Positions 42,885 through 51,714 of a DNA stretch of 64,000 bases are shown one piece after another (the stretch's first letter is position 1; the number at the start of each line of letters is the position of its first letter). Under the pieces are notes generated by a model. The model worked only from the letters and a program-made list of their open reading frames with translations. It ran no database searches and was not told the DNA's origin. Source of the stretch: Halomarinibacterium sp034670265 (GTDB taxonomy: Bacteria > Bacteroidota > Bacteroidia > Flavobacteriales > Flavobacteriaceae); assembly GCA_034670265.1 (NCBI GenBank), contig JAXMNU010000001.1, forward strand, positions 248,001-312,000, written 5' to 3'. Position numbers and translations under genes: made by a program.

Positions 42885-43910
42885 ATGCGTTTACTTCTTG
42901 CTCTGCTTGTTTTCCTACCCTTTTCAGCTATTTCTCAATACACCGATATGATTAACACCAACCAGCCAGGAGGTTCACAAGGAGCATTTGCAGTAGGGAA
43001 GAAAGTGCTTCAGTTTGAGAGTGGTATCACCCTGGGACAGGAGAAGCATAATTTATTGTTTACCGAAACCAATCTTTTAAACTGGGATTATAGCATTCGG
43101 TATGGATTGTTTAAAGAAGAACTTGAGGTAAGTCTCATGGGTTCTTTTCAAAGAAATAAAGTTACCTATACGCAAGGATTTACAGGAGAAGATTCCTTTT
43201 CTAACTTTAAAAGCAACACCTTAGGAGCAAAATACCTTTTGTACGATCCTTACCGAAAAAGAGATTTAGAGGGACCCAATTTATACAGTTGGAAAGCCAA
43301 TAACCGATTTCAATGGGCAGACCTAATTCCAGCAGTTTCAGTGTATGCAGGCGCCAATTTCGATTTTGCCGATAATCCGTTTTTGCCCTATCAAGAAAGC
43401 ACCATTTCTCCTAAAGTAGTGTTATCGACTCAAAATAATTTTGTGGGAAGCTTAGTGTTGGTGACTAATATTTTTGCCGATAGAATCACGACCGATTTCC
43501 CAACCTACGGATACATCGTTACCTTAACCCACGCCACAAATAGATATTTCTCCATTTTTGTTGAAAATCAAGGATTTAAGAGTGATTTTTATTCAGATCA
43601 ATTATTACGTGCAGGAGCAGCAGTACTTATTTACGAAGATTTACATGTAGATGTCTCATTAACCAAAGGATTTAAAGACACGCCTTCTGTGTTCTACGGA
43701 AGAGTGGGTGTTGCCTACCGATTTGATATGCACGGTGAAGACGAATTTTTGGAAGAAAAAGGAAAAGCCGGAAGAGAATTAAAACGTGCTGAAAAAGACA
43801 AAAACAAAGCCTTGAAAAAAGCTTTGAAAGAAAAGAAAAAGAATAAAAGAAAACGCAAAGACAGTTTTGAAATTGATGACAACGAAGGAGATGATAATGG
43901 TGGAATATAG
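42885..43910 (+). CDS. Outer-membrane beta-barrel protein
   Basis: The ATG at 42885 gives a signal peptide (MRLLLALLVFLPFSAIS-Q); the ATG at 42846 would put 13 residues before it and lies before the promoter element. About 280 residues of alternating aromatic strands follow, as in the MetA/phenol-degradation-type transporter-like family. The last about 55 residues are a Lys-rich charged tail (LKKALKEKKKNKRKRKDS) ending in an acidic patch. It adjoins the GNAT-like gene by 6 bases. Confidence 0.72.
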   Translation: MRLLLALLVFLPFSAISQYTDMINTNQPGGSQGAFAVGKKVLQFESGITLGQEKHNLLFTETNLLNWDYSIRYGLFKEELEVSLMGSFQRNKVTYTQGFTGEDSFSNFKSNTLGAKYLLYDPYRKRDLEGPNLYSWKANNRFQWADLIPAVSVYAGANFDFADNPFLPYQESTISPKVVLSTQNNFVGSLVLVTNIFADRITTDFPTYGYIVTLTHATNRYFSIFVENQGFKSDFYSDQLLRAGAAVLIYEDLHVDVSLTKGFKDTPSVFYGRVGVAYRFDMHGEDEFLEEKGKAGRELKRAEKDKNKALKKALKEKKKNKRKRKDSFEIDDNEGDDNGGI

Positions 43911-43916
43911 TTTAAT

Positions 43917-45041
43917 ATGCCTATGATTGAAATTTTACCTGTAACCAACCAAACACAACTGAAACAATTTGTAACCTTTCCGTTTCAGTTATACAAAAAC
44001 AATCCATACTGGGTGCCACCTTTGATTAAAGATGAGCTGGAAACCCTTGATAAAACAAAGAACCCAGTCTTTAAAAATGCTGAGGCTGACTATTTTTTAG
44101 CCAAAAAAAACGGCAAAATCGTAGGAAGAATTGCAGTGATCATTAACCATCTGGAGGTGAATGAGATTGGCAAAAAGAAGGTCCGTTTTGGATGGTTTGA
44201 TGTGATTGATGATATCGAAGTCACCAAAGCATTACTCAATAAAGTTTTTGAAATAGGAAAAGCCCACAACCTAGAGTATGCCGAAGGTCCCGTAGGGTTT
44301 TCGAATATGGAGAAAGCGGGAATCTTAACCAAAGGTTTTGAAGAGATGAATACCATGATTACCTGGTATCATCACCCCTACTATGTGGAGCATTTCGAGA
44401 AATTAGGATTTGACAAACAAGCCACGTGGGTAGAATTTCAGTTGAGCATCCCACCTTCTATTAAGGAAAAAGTGGCAAAGTTTTCGAGTATTGTGCGAGA
44501 GCGGTATGGACTTTCTGTGATCCGATTTAAAAACAAAAAGGAAATTCTGCCGTATGTAGATGAAATGTTCGACTTGCTGAATAAAACCTACAATACCCTA
44601 CAAACCTTTGTGCCCATCCAGCAATACCAAATCGATTATTACAAGGAAAAGTATTTTAATTTTATTCATCCAGATTATATTACCTGCATTAAAGACAAGG
44701 AAGGAAAACTTATCGCCTTTTCTATTGTGATGCCTTCCTTTACCAAAGCCCTTAAAAAAGCCAACGGAAGCTTGTTCCCCTTTGGGTGGTACCATTTATG
44801 GAAAGCACAACGTAAAAACGATCGTGCGGCTTTCTACCTTATTGGCATTGACCCACAATATCAAGGAAAAGGCGTTACGGCCATTATTTTTGAAGAAATG
44901 CAAAATCTCTTTAATAGTAAAGGCATTGACAAAGTAGAAACCAACCCAGAATTAAAAGAAAACACCGCAGTACAACAACTTTGGAAAGACTACGACCCCA
45001 TACAACATAAAGAGCGAAGTACGTTTAGGAAATCGTTGTAG
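43917..45041 (+). CDS. GNAT-like acyltransferase family protein
   Basis: 374 residues. Two GNAT-like halves are seen: the N-terminal one with KNGKIVGRIAVIINH and a C-terminal one with the acetyl-CoA loop-like segment AAFYLIGIDPQYQGKGVTAIIFEEMQN. The middle includes PYYVEHFEKLGFDKQATWVEF. Members occur widely in Bacteroidota and are sometimes mislabelled GTP cyclohydrolase. Substrate unknown. Confidence 0.75.
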   Translation: MPMIEILPVTNQTQLKQFVTFPFQLYKNNPYWVPPLIKDELETLDKTKNPVFKNAEADYFLAKKNGKIVGRIAVIINHLEVNEIGKKKVRFGWFDVIDDIEVTKALLNKVFEIGKAHNLEYAEGPVGFSNMEKAGILTKGFEEMNTMITWYHHPYYVEHFEKLGFDKQATWVEFQLSIPPSIKEKVAKFSSIVRERYGLSVIRFKNKKEILPYVDEMFDLLNKTYNTLQTFVPIQQYQIDYYKEKYFNFIHPDYITCIKDKEGKLIAFSIVMPSFTKALKKANGSLFPFGWYHLWKAQRKNDRAAFYLIGIDPQYQGKGVTAIIFEEMQNLFNSKGIDKVETNPELKENTAVQQLWKDYDPIQHKERSTFRKSL

Positions 45042-45112
45042 CAGGATAATTTTGTAGGATTTTTGAGTGAATTTATAGGGTATATACGGGTGCTAGGTAC
45101 TGTCATTATCAA

Positions 45113-45742
45113 TTAAGAATATATTGAAATGGTCCATGCGAGATAGAACCAAATTAATCCAATCCAACTAATCGAGTGTATTCTCTTCAAAGTTCGCCAG
45201 TCATAAATGAAGAATGATGCAAAAAACATATGCCAAACTAGTATGTAAAAAATTTCCCAACTGTCAATTTGAAAAACACCAGAGACTCTACCCATTATAG
45301 GTTCTATGGGTAATATAATTGCCCAAAAAATGAATCTTTTATGTCTTTCACTGTTTTTTCGATTGATATAAGCAAACATTAAAAAAACAGCAAAACTTAT
45401 CATTAACAGTCGATTCGCTTTTACAAAAGGCGCCATTGCGTCCCAACCCTTAAAAATGTCAATAAATACATAAACTGTACTGAGAAATACTCCTATCGCG
45501 ATGACAAATCCAATTTTTCCCCATCGCATATGAGTTTTATATTTTTTTTTAAGTATAAAATACGATTGAAAAACAAATGTTAAAAACCAAGCGAACATAA
45601 AAAGTCCATGCACAATAAATTTTGGGTCACTGTTGCTTTCTTGACTTATGTCTGTAATTAGATTATCAGAAAAAGCAATAAAAGAAGATACCAGAAGTAG
45701 AATACTCACTGCAATGAAATAATAATTCTTTAAGTATTTCAT
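45113..45742 (-). CDS. Six-span membrane protein of unknown function
   Basis: 209 residues with about six membrane segments (about 8-25, 43-62, 77-95, 110-127, 137-150, 163-180, last near 190-205). No motif that I recognise; a loose resemblance to DUF2306-type proteins. It stands alone downstream of the terminator at 45901. Confidence 0.7.
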   Translation of the reverse strand: MKYLKNYYFIAVSILLLVSSFIAFSDNLITDISQESNSDPKFIVHGLFMFAWFLTFVFQSYFILKKKYKTHMRWGKIGFVIAIGVFLSTVYVFIDIFKGWDAMAPFVKANRLLMISFAVFLMFAYINRKNSERHKRFIFWAIILPIEPIMGRVSGVFQIDSWEIFYILVWHMFFASFFIYDWRTLKRIHSISWIGLIWFYLAWTISIYS

Positions 45743-45898
45743 TTCTTTAAAGAATCCTTTTTTTTGGGATTCACTGGTTGCACATAACTCGTTATATAAA
45801 CTATTTTGTCGTCGATATACAGATTGACTTTCCCAAAGATAACAAATTACCCTTTTTGCATTATCTCTTTTTTATACAGGATTTTTCCTGATAAAAAA

Positions 45899-45932
45899 AC
45901 AAAAACCACCTTAAAAAGGTGGTTTTTGTTTT
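45899..45932 (-). terminator. Rho-independent terminator of the alpha-oxoamine synthase gene
   Basis: Stem AAAAACCACCTT / AAGGTGGTTTTT (45901-45925), A-run on the minus-strand downstream side gives the U-run. Confidence 0.75.
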
Positions 45933-45957
45933 TTTATGAGATTCCGGAACCGGTTGG

Positions 45958-45977
45958 CATTTCGACTACGCTCAATG
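45958..45977. repeat. Dispersed repeat, second copy
   Basis: CATTTCGACTACGCTCAATG is the reverse complement of 37295-37314 except for one base; it sits in a hairpin with GGCATT/AATGCC arms, 9 bases after the alpha-oxoamine synthase stop. Confidence 0.65.
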
Positions 45978-45985
45978 CCCAAATG

Positions 45986-47251
45986 CTACTCTCCCATCGC
46001 CGCAGCAACGTGTGCAGAGAGTCTTTTATAGGTTCCGTTTTCAAGTCGTTCTCTAATGGCTGAGAAGGCATTTAAAGTCTCCTCAATATCTTCCATCGTG
46101 TGAGAAGCCGTTGGTATTAAACGTAATAAGATTAACCCTTTTGGAATTACAGGATATACTACGATAGAACAAAAGATTCCGTGGTTTTCACGTAAATCTT
46201 TTACCAACGCCATCGCTTCTGGAATGCTTCCTTTTAAATAGACCGGCGTTACACAGCTTTGTGTAGTTCCTAAGTCAAATCCGCGTTTACGTAACCCACC
46301 TTGCAATGCATTTACATTTTCCCAAAGTTTCTCTTTAAGTTCTGGCATAGTACGTAACATATCCAAACGCTTTAAAGCACCCTCTACCAACTGCATTTGC
46401 AGTGATTTGGCAAACATTTGAGAACGTAGGTTGTATTTAAGGTAATTCATTATCTCTTCATCACCCGCAATAAACGCTCCTGTACTTGCCATAGATTTAG
46501 CAAAGGTGGCAAAATACACGTCGATATCGTCTTGCACGCCTTGCTCCTCACCTGCTCCAGCACCTGTTTTACCAAGGGTTCCAAAACCGTGTGCATCATC
46601 CACAAACAGTCTAAAGTTAAATTTTTTCTTCAGCGCAACGATTTCCTTTAATTTTCCTTGCTCACCACGCATTCCAAAAACACCTTCAGAAATTAAAAGA
46701 ATTCCTCCGCCTGTTTTTTCAGCAACCTTTTCGGCACGCATTAAGTTTTTCTCAATGCTTTCCATATCGTTGTGCTTATACGTAAAACGCTGTCCTAAGT
46801 GTAAACGCACCCCGTCGATAATACAGGCATGGGCATCTACATCATACACAATAACATCGTCTTTAGACACCAAAGCATCAATGGTAGAAACCATTCCTTG
46901 GTACCCAAAGTTTAGTAAATAAGCCGCTTCTTTTTTAACAAATGCCGCTAATTCTCTTTGTAGTTTTTCGTGAAGATCTGTGTGACCGCTCATCATTCGG
47001 GCACCCATTGGGTATGCCGAACCGTATTTTACACCAGCCTCAGCATCTACTTTACGTACTTCTGGGTGGTTTGCGAGCCCTAAGTAATCATTGATACTCC
47101 AAGTAATTACTTCTTTCCCTTGGAATTTCATTCGGTTAGAAATCTCACCTTCAAGCTTTGGGAAAACGAAGTATCCTTCGGCTTGTTCGGCCCATTTTCC
47201 TAACGGACCTTTGTCTTTATAAATTTTGTCGAATAAATCTCTCATCAACAT
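45986..47251 (-). CDS. Alpha-oxoamine synthase, probable cysteate acyltransferase (CapB-like)
   Basis: PLP enzyme of the 8-amino-7-oxononanoate synthase / serine palmitoyltransferase family, 421 residues. The PLP lysine is Lys252 (FATFAKSMAS) and the pyridine-stacking/aspartate motif is DDAHGFGTLG at 218-227. The N-terminus starts LFDKIYKDKGPLGKWAEQAE. In flavobacteria this type joins an acyl-CoA to cysteate (first committed step of capnine) or to serine. Its neighbour, the cysteine-synthase-like gene 126 bases upstream on the same strand, favours the cysteate reaction. A promoter lies at 47270. Confidence 0.72.
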   Translation of the reverse strand: MLMRDLFDKIYKDKGPLGKWAEQAEGYFVFPKLEGEISNRMKFQGKEVITWSINDYLGLANHPEVRKVDAEAGVKYGSAYPMGARMMSGHTDLHEKLQRELAAFVKKEAAYLLNFGYQGMVSTIDALVSKDDVIVYDVDAHACIIDGVRLHLGQRFTYKHNDMESIEKNLMRAEKVAEKTGGGILLISEGVFGMRGEQGKLKEIVALKKKFNFRLFVDDAHGFGTLGKTGAGAGEEQGVQDDIDVYFATFAKSMASTGAFIAGDEEIMNYLKYNLRSQMFAKSLQMQLVEGALKRLDMLRTMPELKEKLWENVNALQGGLRKRGFDLGTTQSCVTPVYLKGSIPEAMALVKDLRENHGIFCSIVVYPVIPKGLILLRLIPTASHTMEDIEETLNAFSAIRERLENGTYKRLSAHVAAAMGE

Positions 47252-47269
47252 TTATTTTTATATAAGTTG

Positions 47270-47299
47270 CAAAAATAGTTATTTTCAAGAGGATAGCAA
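47270..47299 (-). promoter_or_regulatory. Promoter before the alpha-oxoamine synthase gene
   Basis: On the minus strand TTG (47297-47299), 19-base spacer, TATTTTTG (47270-47277), 18 bases before the start. One of the better -33/-7 pairs here. Confidence 0.65.
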
Positions 47300-47376
47300 C
47301 ATTCTTTTTCAGAAAGAAAGAGGCATAAAAAAACCGCTACATTTCTGTAACGGTGTTTTAATATGTTTCTGAATAA

Positions 47377-48411
47377 TTATTTTACGTACGTAATGGGCTT
47401 TTGTGCTTCCTTTTGGGTATCCATAAAGCCTTGTTGCTCCATCCATTCATCTTTATAGATTTTGCTCATATAGCGTGAGCCATGGTCTGGAAATATCACC
47501 ACCACTACGCTATCTTCTGAAAATGATTTTTCTTCGTCAAACTGCTTTATCCCTTGCATAGCAGCACCACTAGTGTAGCCAAGGAAAAGCCCTTCTTTGG
47601 TAGCTAATTCACGAGCCGTATGGGCACTGTCTTCGTCAGTAACTTTCATAAAGCGATCGATGCAATTGAAATCGGTAGCCGAAGGAATTAAGTTTTTCCC
47701 TAAACCTTCAATACGGTATGGGTAGATTTCGTCTTTATCCAATTCACGGGTTTCGTGATATTTCTGAATCACAGACCCATACGCATCAATTCCTAATATT
47801 TCGATATTAGGATTTTGCTCTTTTAAATATTTTGCGGTACCTGAAATAGTCCCGCCAGTTCCACTACACGCTACTAAATGCGTAATCTGACCACCTGTTT
47901 GTTCCCAAATTTCGGGTCCGGTAGAGTGATAATGTGCATCGATATTTAATTGATTAAAATATTGATTGATATAAATAGAACCTGGTGTTTCTTCGTGAAT
48001 TCTTTTGGCTACTTCGTAATACGAACGATGATCATCTGCTGGCACGTGTGCAGGGCATACGTGAACCTCAGCTCCCATCGCTTTAAGCATGTCAATTTTA
48101 TCTGCCGATGATTTTGAAGAAACAGCCAAAATACATTTGTAGCCTTTCAAAATACTAACCATCGCAATACTGAAACCTGTGTTACCACTGGTAGTTTCAA
48201 TAATAGTGTCGCCTGGCTTTAAAATTCCTTGCTTTTCAGCTTCATTGATAATGTATAGTGCTATTCGATCCTTAGCAGAATGCCCAGGGTTAAATGCTTC
48301 TACTTTAGCGTAAAAGCTCCCTTTCATTCCTGAAGTAATGTGGTTGAGTTTAATTAAGGGTGTATTACCTATTAGCTCTAACACACTCTCGTGGGCCTGA
48401 ATGTTCTTCAT
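47377..48411 (-). CDS. Cysteine-synthase-like PLP enzyme, candidate cysteate synthase (CapA-like)
   Basis: Fold type II PLP enzyme, 344 residues. The PLP lysine is Lys47 in NPGHSAKDRIA; the substrate loop is TTSGNTGFSIA, and the phosphate-binding GTGGTISG loop follows. NPGHSAKD and the rest of the site differ from a standard CysK (NPSxSVKxR). Position next to the alpha-oxoamine synthase fits CapA, which makes L-cysteate from O-phosphoserine and sulfite in other Bacteroidota; a cysteine or cystathionine synthase role is possible. A -7 element lies at 48460. Confidence 0.68.
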   Translation of the reverse strand: MKNIQAHESVLELIGNTPLIKLNHITSGMKGSFYAKVEAFNPGHSAKDRIALYIINEAEKQGILKPGDTIIETTSGNTGFSIAMVSILKGYKCILAVSSKSSADKIDMLKAMGAEVHVCPAHVPADDHRSYYEVAKRIHEETPGSIYINQYFNQLNIDAHYHSTGPEIWEQTGGQITHLVACSGTGGTISGTAKYLKEQNPNIEILGIDAYGSVIQKYHETRELDKDEIYPYRIEGLGKNLIPSATDFNCIDRFMKVTDEDSAHTARELATKEGLFLGYTSGAAMQGIKQFDEEKSFSEDSVVVVIFPDHGSRYMSKIYKDEWMEQQGFMDTQKEAQKPITYVK

Positions 48412-48459
48412 ATAGATAGTTTAATTAGCTACGTGAGCGAACCCACGATTAAAACCGCA

Positions 48460-48467
48460 CAAAGTTA
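48460..48467 (-). promoter_or_regulatory. -7 element before the cysteine-synthase-like gene
   Basis: TAACTTTG on the minus strand, 49 bases before the start; exact TAnnTTTG. Confidence 0.45.
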
Positions 48468-48482
48468 CGGCAAAAAAATTAA

Positions 48483-50618
48483 TTACTCCTTAATTCCTTC
48501 CAAATCAAGTAAAAAAGCATAATCCATCGCGACTTCTTTAAGGGATTCAAAACGCCCTGAAGCACCTCCGTGACCTGCATCCATATTGGTTTGCAACAGT
48601 AAAATATTAGTATCAGTCTTCATTTCGCGAAGTTTCGCCACCCATTTTGCAGGCTCCCAATACTGAACTTGAGAATCGTGTAGGCCCGTAGTCACTAACA
48701 TATTTGGATAGGCTTTCGCTTCAACATTATCGTAAGGTGAATAGGATTTCATATAATCGTAATATACTTTATCATTAGGATTTCCCCATTCGTCATATTC
48801 CCCTGTTGTTAGTGGAATACTATCATCCAGCATCGTTGTTACCACATCCACAAAAGGTACTGAAGCTACTACCCCATTATATAATTCTGGAGCCATATTG
48901 ACCACCGCTCCCATTAACAAACCTCCAGCCGATCCTCCCGAAGCATACAAATGCTCTGGGGAAGTATATTTTTCAGCAATTAAAAATTTTGAAGCATCTA
49001 TATAATCTGTAAACGTATTCTTTTTCTTTAAGAGCTTTCCGTCCTCGTACCATGCTCTTCCTAGGTATTCACTTCCACGTATATGAGCAATGGCGAAAAT
49101 AAATCCGCGGTCTAAAAGGCTTAAACGAGTGGTTGAAAAATAAGGGTCCACAATAGCACCATAAGAACCATAGGCATAAAGCAACAAAGGGTTTTTACCG
49201 TTTTGTTCTATACCCTTACGATACACCATAGAAATGGGAATTTTCTTTCCGTCTGCGGCTGTGGCCCACACTCTTTTCGATTCGTAATTCTCTTTTTTGA
49301 ATTTCCCTCCCAATACTTCCGTTTCCTTCATTACCATTTTCTCTTGGGTTTCCATATTAAAATCGATTACCGAAGCTGGAGTAGTCAAAGAATTATAACT
49401 ATACCGAAGTGTTTTTGTATCGTACTCAATATTCTGTGAAGGATAGGCTGTATACGTCTCGCTCTTAAATGGTAGATAATAATCATCTTTCCCATCCCAA
49501 CGCTTAATTCTAATTTTATTTAAACCATTAGTGCGTTCACTTATCACCAAATATTCTTTAAAAATATCAATATCTTCAAGTAGTACATCGTCTCTGTGCC
49601 CAATAACCTCTTCCCAATACTCCATCGTGGTATTGTTTTGAGAAGTCTTCATTAATTTGAAATTGGTAGCATCGTCTTTATTAGTAACAATGTAAAAATC
49701 ATTTTCAAAATGAAATATATTATACTCTAAGCCTTTTGTACGTGGCTGAAAGACTTTAAAAGTACCTTCGGGCTTATCTGCATCTAGAATCTGAAACTCG
49801 GAAGTAAGCGTACTATAACTTCCAATAACTAAAAACTTATGAGATTTCGTTTTATAGACATAGGTTCCAAAGGTTTCGTCTTTTTCCTCAAAAACGAGTA
49901 CATCTTTTTCTGGGTCTCCTCCTACGGTATGTCTATAAATTTTATCGGCTCGAAGGGTTTGCTCATCTTTTAATGTATAAAACAGTGTTTTATTATCATT
50001 TCCCCAAGTAGAGCTCCCTGTGGTATTGGCAATCTCGTCTTTTAGGATTTCGCCTGTTTCTAAGTTTTTAATATAAATATTGTACTGTCTTCTGCTTAGG
50101 GTATCTACACCAAAGGCAGCCCACTTATTATCAGGACTTACATTGACACCTCGTAAACTATAATAGGCAAACTCCTTTGCCATTTCGTTTACGTTAAACA
50201 TAATTTCTTCTTTGGCATCTAAAGATCCTTTTTTACGGGAGTGAATAGGGTAATCTTTACCTGCTTCGTAACGCGTGATGTAGTAATAGCCATTGTAGAA
50301 ATAAGGAACAGAGGCATCGTCTTCTTTAATTCGCCCTTTCATTTCTTCAAACAAATCTTTCTGAAAATCTTTAGTATGAGCGGTCATCTTATTATAATAA
50401 TCGTTCTCACGCTCCAAATAGTCAATAACCTCTTCGTTCTCACGTTCGTTTAGCCAATAATAATTATCGATTCGAACATCGCCATGGATTTCAAGGTGTT
50501 TTTCCTTTTTATCTGCCTTAGGGGGAGTTATATTCATAGGTTTGTCTGAGGTTTCAGAATTTTTACACGAAGCGGCAAAAATAAGGGATATCAATAAAAT
50601 ATAGGGATAAATTTTCAT
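48483..50618 (-). CDS. S9 family serine peptidase (oligopeptidase B-like lipoprotein)
   Basis: 711 residues. Lipoprotein signal (ILLISLIFAASC), a seven-bladed propeller region (about 80-420) and a C-terminal alpha/beta hydrolase domain. Triad: Ser in SGGSAGGLLMG, Asp in TGLHDSQVQYWEP and His in DAGHGGASGRF. The last two match oligopeptidase B/prolyl oligopeptidase. Exposed on the inner face of the outer membrane or periplasm, where it would cut small peptides. Confidence 0.9.
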   Translation of the reverse strand: MKIYPYILLISLIFAASCKNSETSDKPMNITPPKADKKEKHLEIHGDVRIDNYYWLNERENEEVIDYLERENDYYNKMTAHTKDFQKDLFEEMKGRIKEDDASVPYFYNGYYYITRYEAGKDYPIHSRKKGSLDAKEEIMFNVNEMAKEFAYYSLRGVNVSPDNKWAAFGVDTLSRRQYNIYIKNLETGEILKDEIANTTGSSTWGNDNKTLFYTLKDEQTLRADKIYRHTVGGDPEKDVLVFEEKDETFGTYVYKTKSHKFLVIGSYSTLTSEFQILDADKPEGTFKVFQPRTKGLEYNIFHFENDFYIVTNKDDATNFKLMKTSQNNTTMEYWEEVIGHRDDVLLEDIDIFKEYLVISERTNGLNKIRIKRWDGKDDYYLPFKSETYTAYPSQNIEYDTKTLRYSYNSLTTPASVIDFNMETQEKMVMKETEVLGGKFKKENYESKRVWATAADGKKIPISMVYRKGIEQNGKNPLLLYAYGSYGAIVDPYFSTTRLSLLDRGFIFAIAHIRGSEYLGRAWYEDGKLLKKKNTFTDYIDASKFLIAEKYTSPEHLYASGGSAGGLLMGAVVNMAPELYNGVVASVPFVDVVTTMLDDSIPLTTGEYDEWGNPNDKVYYDYMKSYSPYDNVEAKAYPNMLVTTGLHDSQVQYWEPAKWVAKLREMKTDTNILLLQTNMDAGHGGASGRFESLKEVAMDYAFLLDLEGIKE

Positions 50619-50651
50619 AACAATCGAGTATTATTTATGGCTCTAAAATAG

Positions 50652-50659
50652 TAAATTTG
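50652..50659 (+). promoter_or_regulatory. -7 element before the YbaB gene
   Basis: TAAATTTG, 26 bases before the ATG at 50686; supports that start over the in-frame ATT at 50662. Confidence 0.5.
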
Positions 50660-50685
50660 CAGTGATTAATATTAAAGCAAGAAAT

Positions 50686-51009
50686 ATGTTTGGAGATCTT
50701 ATGGGAATGGTGGGTAAACTAAAAGAAACCCAAGCCAAAGTTGAAGCGACAAAAAAACGACTTAATACGGTTTTAATTGATGAAAAAAGCAGCGATGGCT
50801 TGCTAGAGGTTACGATTACTGCGAATCGCGAAATTAAAAGTATTACAATAGACGACAGCCTTTTGAAAGATAAAGAACAGCTAGAAGATTATCTTGTTCT
50901 TAGTCTGAATAAAGCCATAGAAAAAGCTACAAAAATTAATGAAGCTGAAATTGCTGCGGTAGCTAAGGAAGGGATGCCAAACATTCCTGGGCTTGATATG
51001 CTAAAATAA
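50686..51009 (+). CDS. YbaB/EbfC family nucleoid-associated protein
   Basis: 107 residues starting MFGDLMGMVGKLKETQAKVEAT. The family is a dimeric DNA-binding protein with helix-strand-helix order and a GLLEVTITANREIKSITID core. The length and start MFGDLMG.. are normal. Stands alone; not next to dnaX/recR here. Confidence 0.88.
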   Translation: MFGDLMGMVGKLKETQAKVEATKKRLNTVLIDEKSSDGLLEVTITANREIKSITIDDSLLKDKEQLEDYLVLSLNKAIEKATKINEAEIAAVAKEGMPNIPGLDMLK

Positions 51010-51343
51010 TTACTTGGTAATATTAGCCTACGCTGTAGGAACTTTACGTAACTTTTTGTAGTTGGACGAGTCATAACTTGTATTGTCTCATTTACATTCA
51101 CATCTGGTGTAGAACAACGCACGTAGCATGTTACCGCTTCTGGATTAGTTGATCAATCTTTTACAAATTCATAGCTAAATGGATAGCCTCTAAAATGTCA
51201 AACTTTGGTTTTCGCCTAATCGCATCTTAAATTCGTTTAAAAACACATTTCATTAATTAATTGACAGTAAACCAATTACCCTACATTATTTTTTTTTCGG
51301 ATATTTGCATTATCAAAATGTATAACTCTAAATCATAAAGAAT
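51010..51343. other. Noncoding gap before the YegP-like gene
   Basis: 334 bases with no gene, tRNA-like TpsiC box or strong hairpin that I could see. The 3' end (51285-51343) is AT-rich and includes ATATTTG, a near-match to the promoter consensus, before the ATG at 51344. Confidence 0.45.
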
Positions 51344-51664
51344 ATGTTTGAATTAAAGAAAAGTGGCGATAAATTTCATTTCGTTTTAAAAGCAGGAAAT
51401 GGACAAGTAATTTTAACTAGCCAAATGTATGCCTCTAAAGCATCTGCCATGAATGGTATTGAATCTGTTAAGAAAAATTGTGGAGACGAAAAATGTTGGG
51501 AGACAAAAACAGCGAAAAATGGAAAATTCCACTTTAACTTAAAATCTACTAACGGACAAATTGTAGGAAGCAGCCAGATGTATGCTGATGAAGGCGGAAT
51601 GAAAAACGGAATTGCTTCAGTACAAAAAAATGCTCCAGGAGCCGATGTAAAAGAAGTAGAATAA
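51344..51664 (+). CDS. YegP-like protein with two DUF1508 repeats
   Basis: 106 residues made of two similar halves of about 50: FHFVLKAGNGQVILTSQMY and FHFNLKSTNGQIVGSSQMY, each followed by a helix with NGI(E/A)SVxKN. This is the tandem DUF1508 arrangement. No enzymatic function known. A terminator follows at 51691. Confidence 0.9.
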   Translation: MFELKKSGDKFHFVLKAGNGQVILTSQMYASKASAMNGIESVKKNCGDEKCWETKTAKNGKFHFNLKSTNGQIVGSSQMYADEGGMKNGIASVQKNAPGADVKEVE

Positions 51665-51685
51665 TTACTACTTACTATAATTATA

Positions 51686-51714
51686 AAAAGGCCCTCTTCG
51701 AAGGGCTTTTTTTA
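51686..51714. terminator. Bidirectional rho-independent terminator
   Basis: Stem GCCCT / AGGGC (51691-51706) with A-run left and T-run right, between convergent YegP-like and threonine aldolase genes. Confidence 0.75.

Noticed and set aside
51010..51343. tRNA or small RNA gene in the gap after YbaB
   Set aside because: No TpsiC loop, no cloverleaf and no terminator found by eye.
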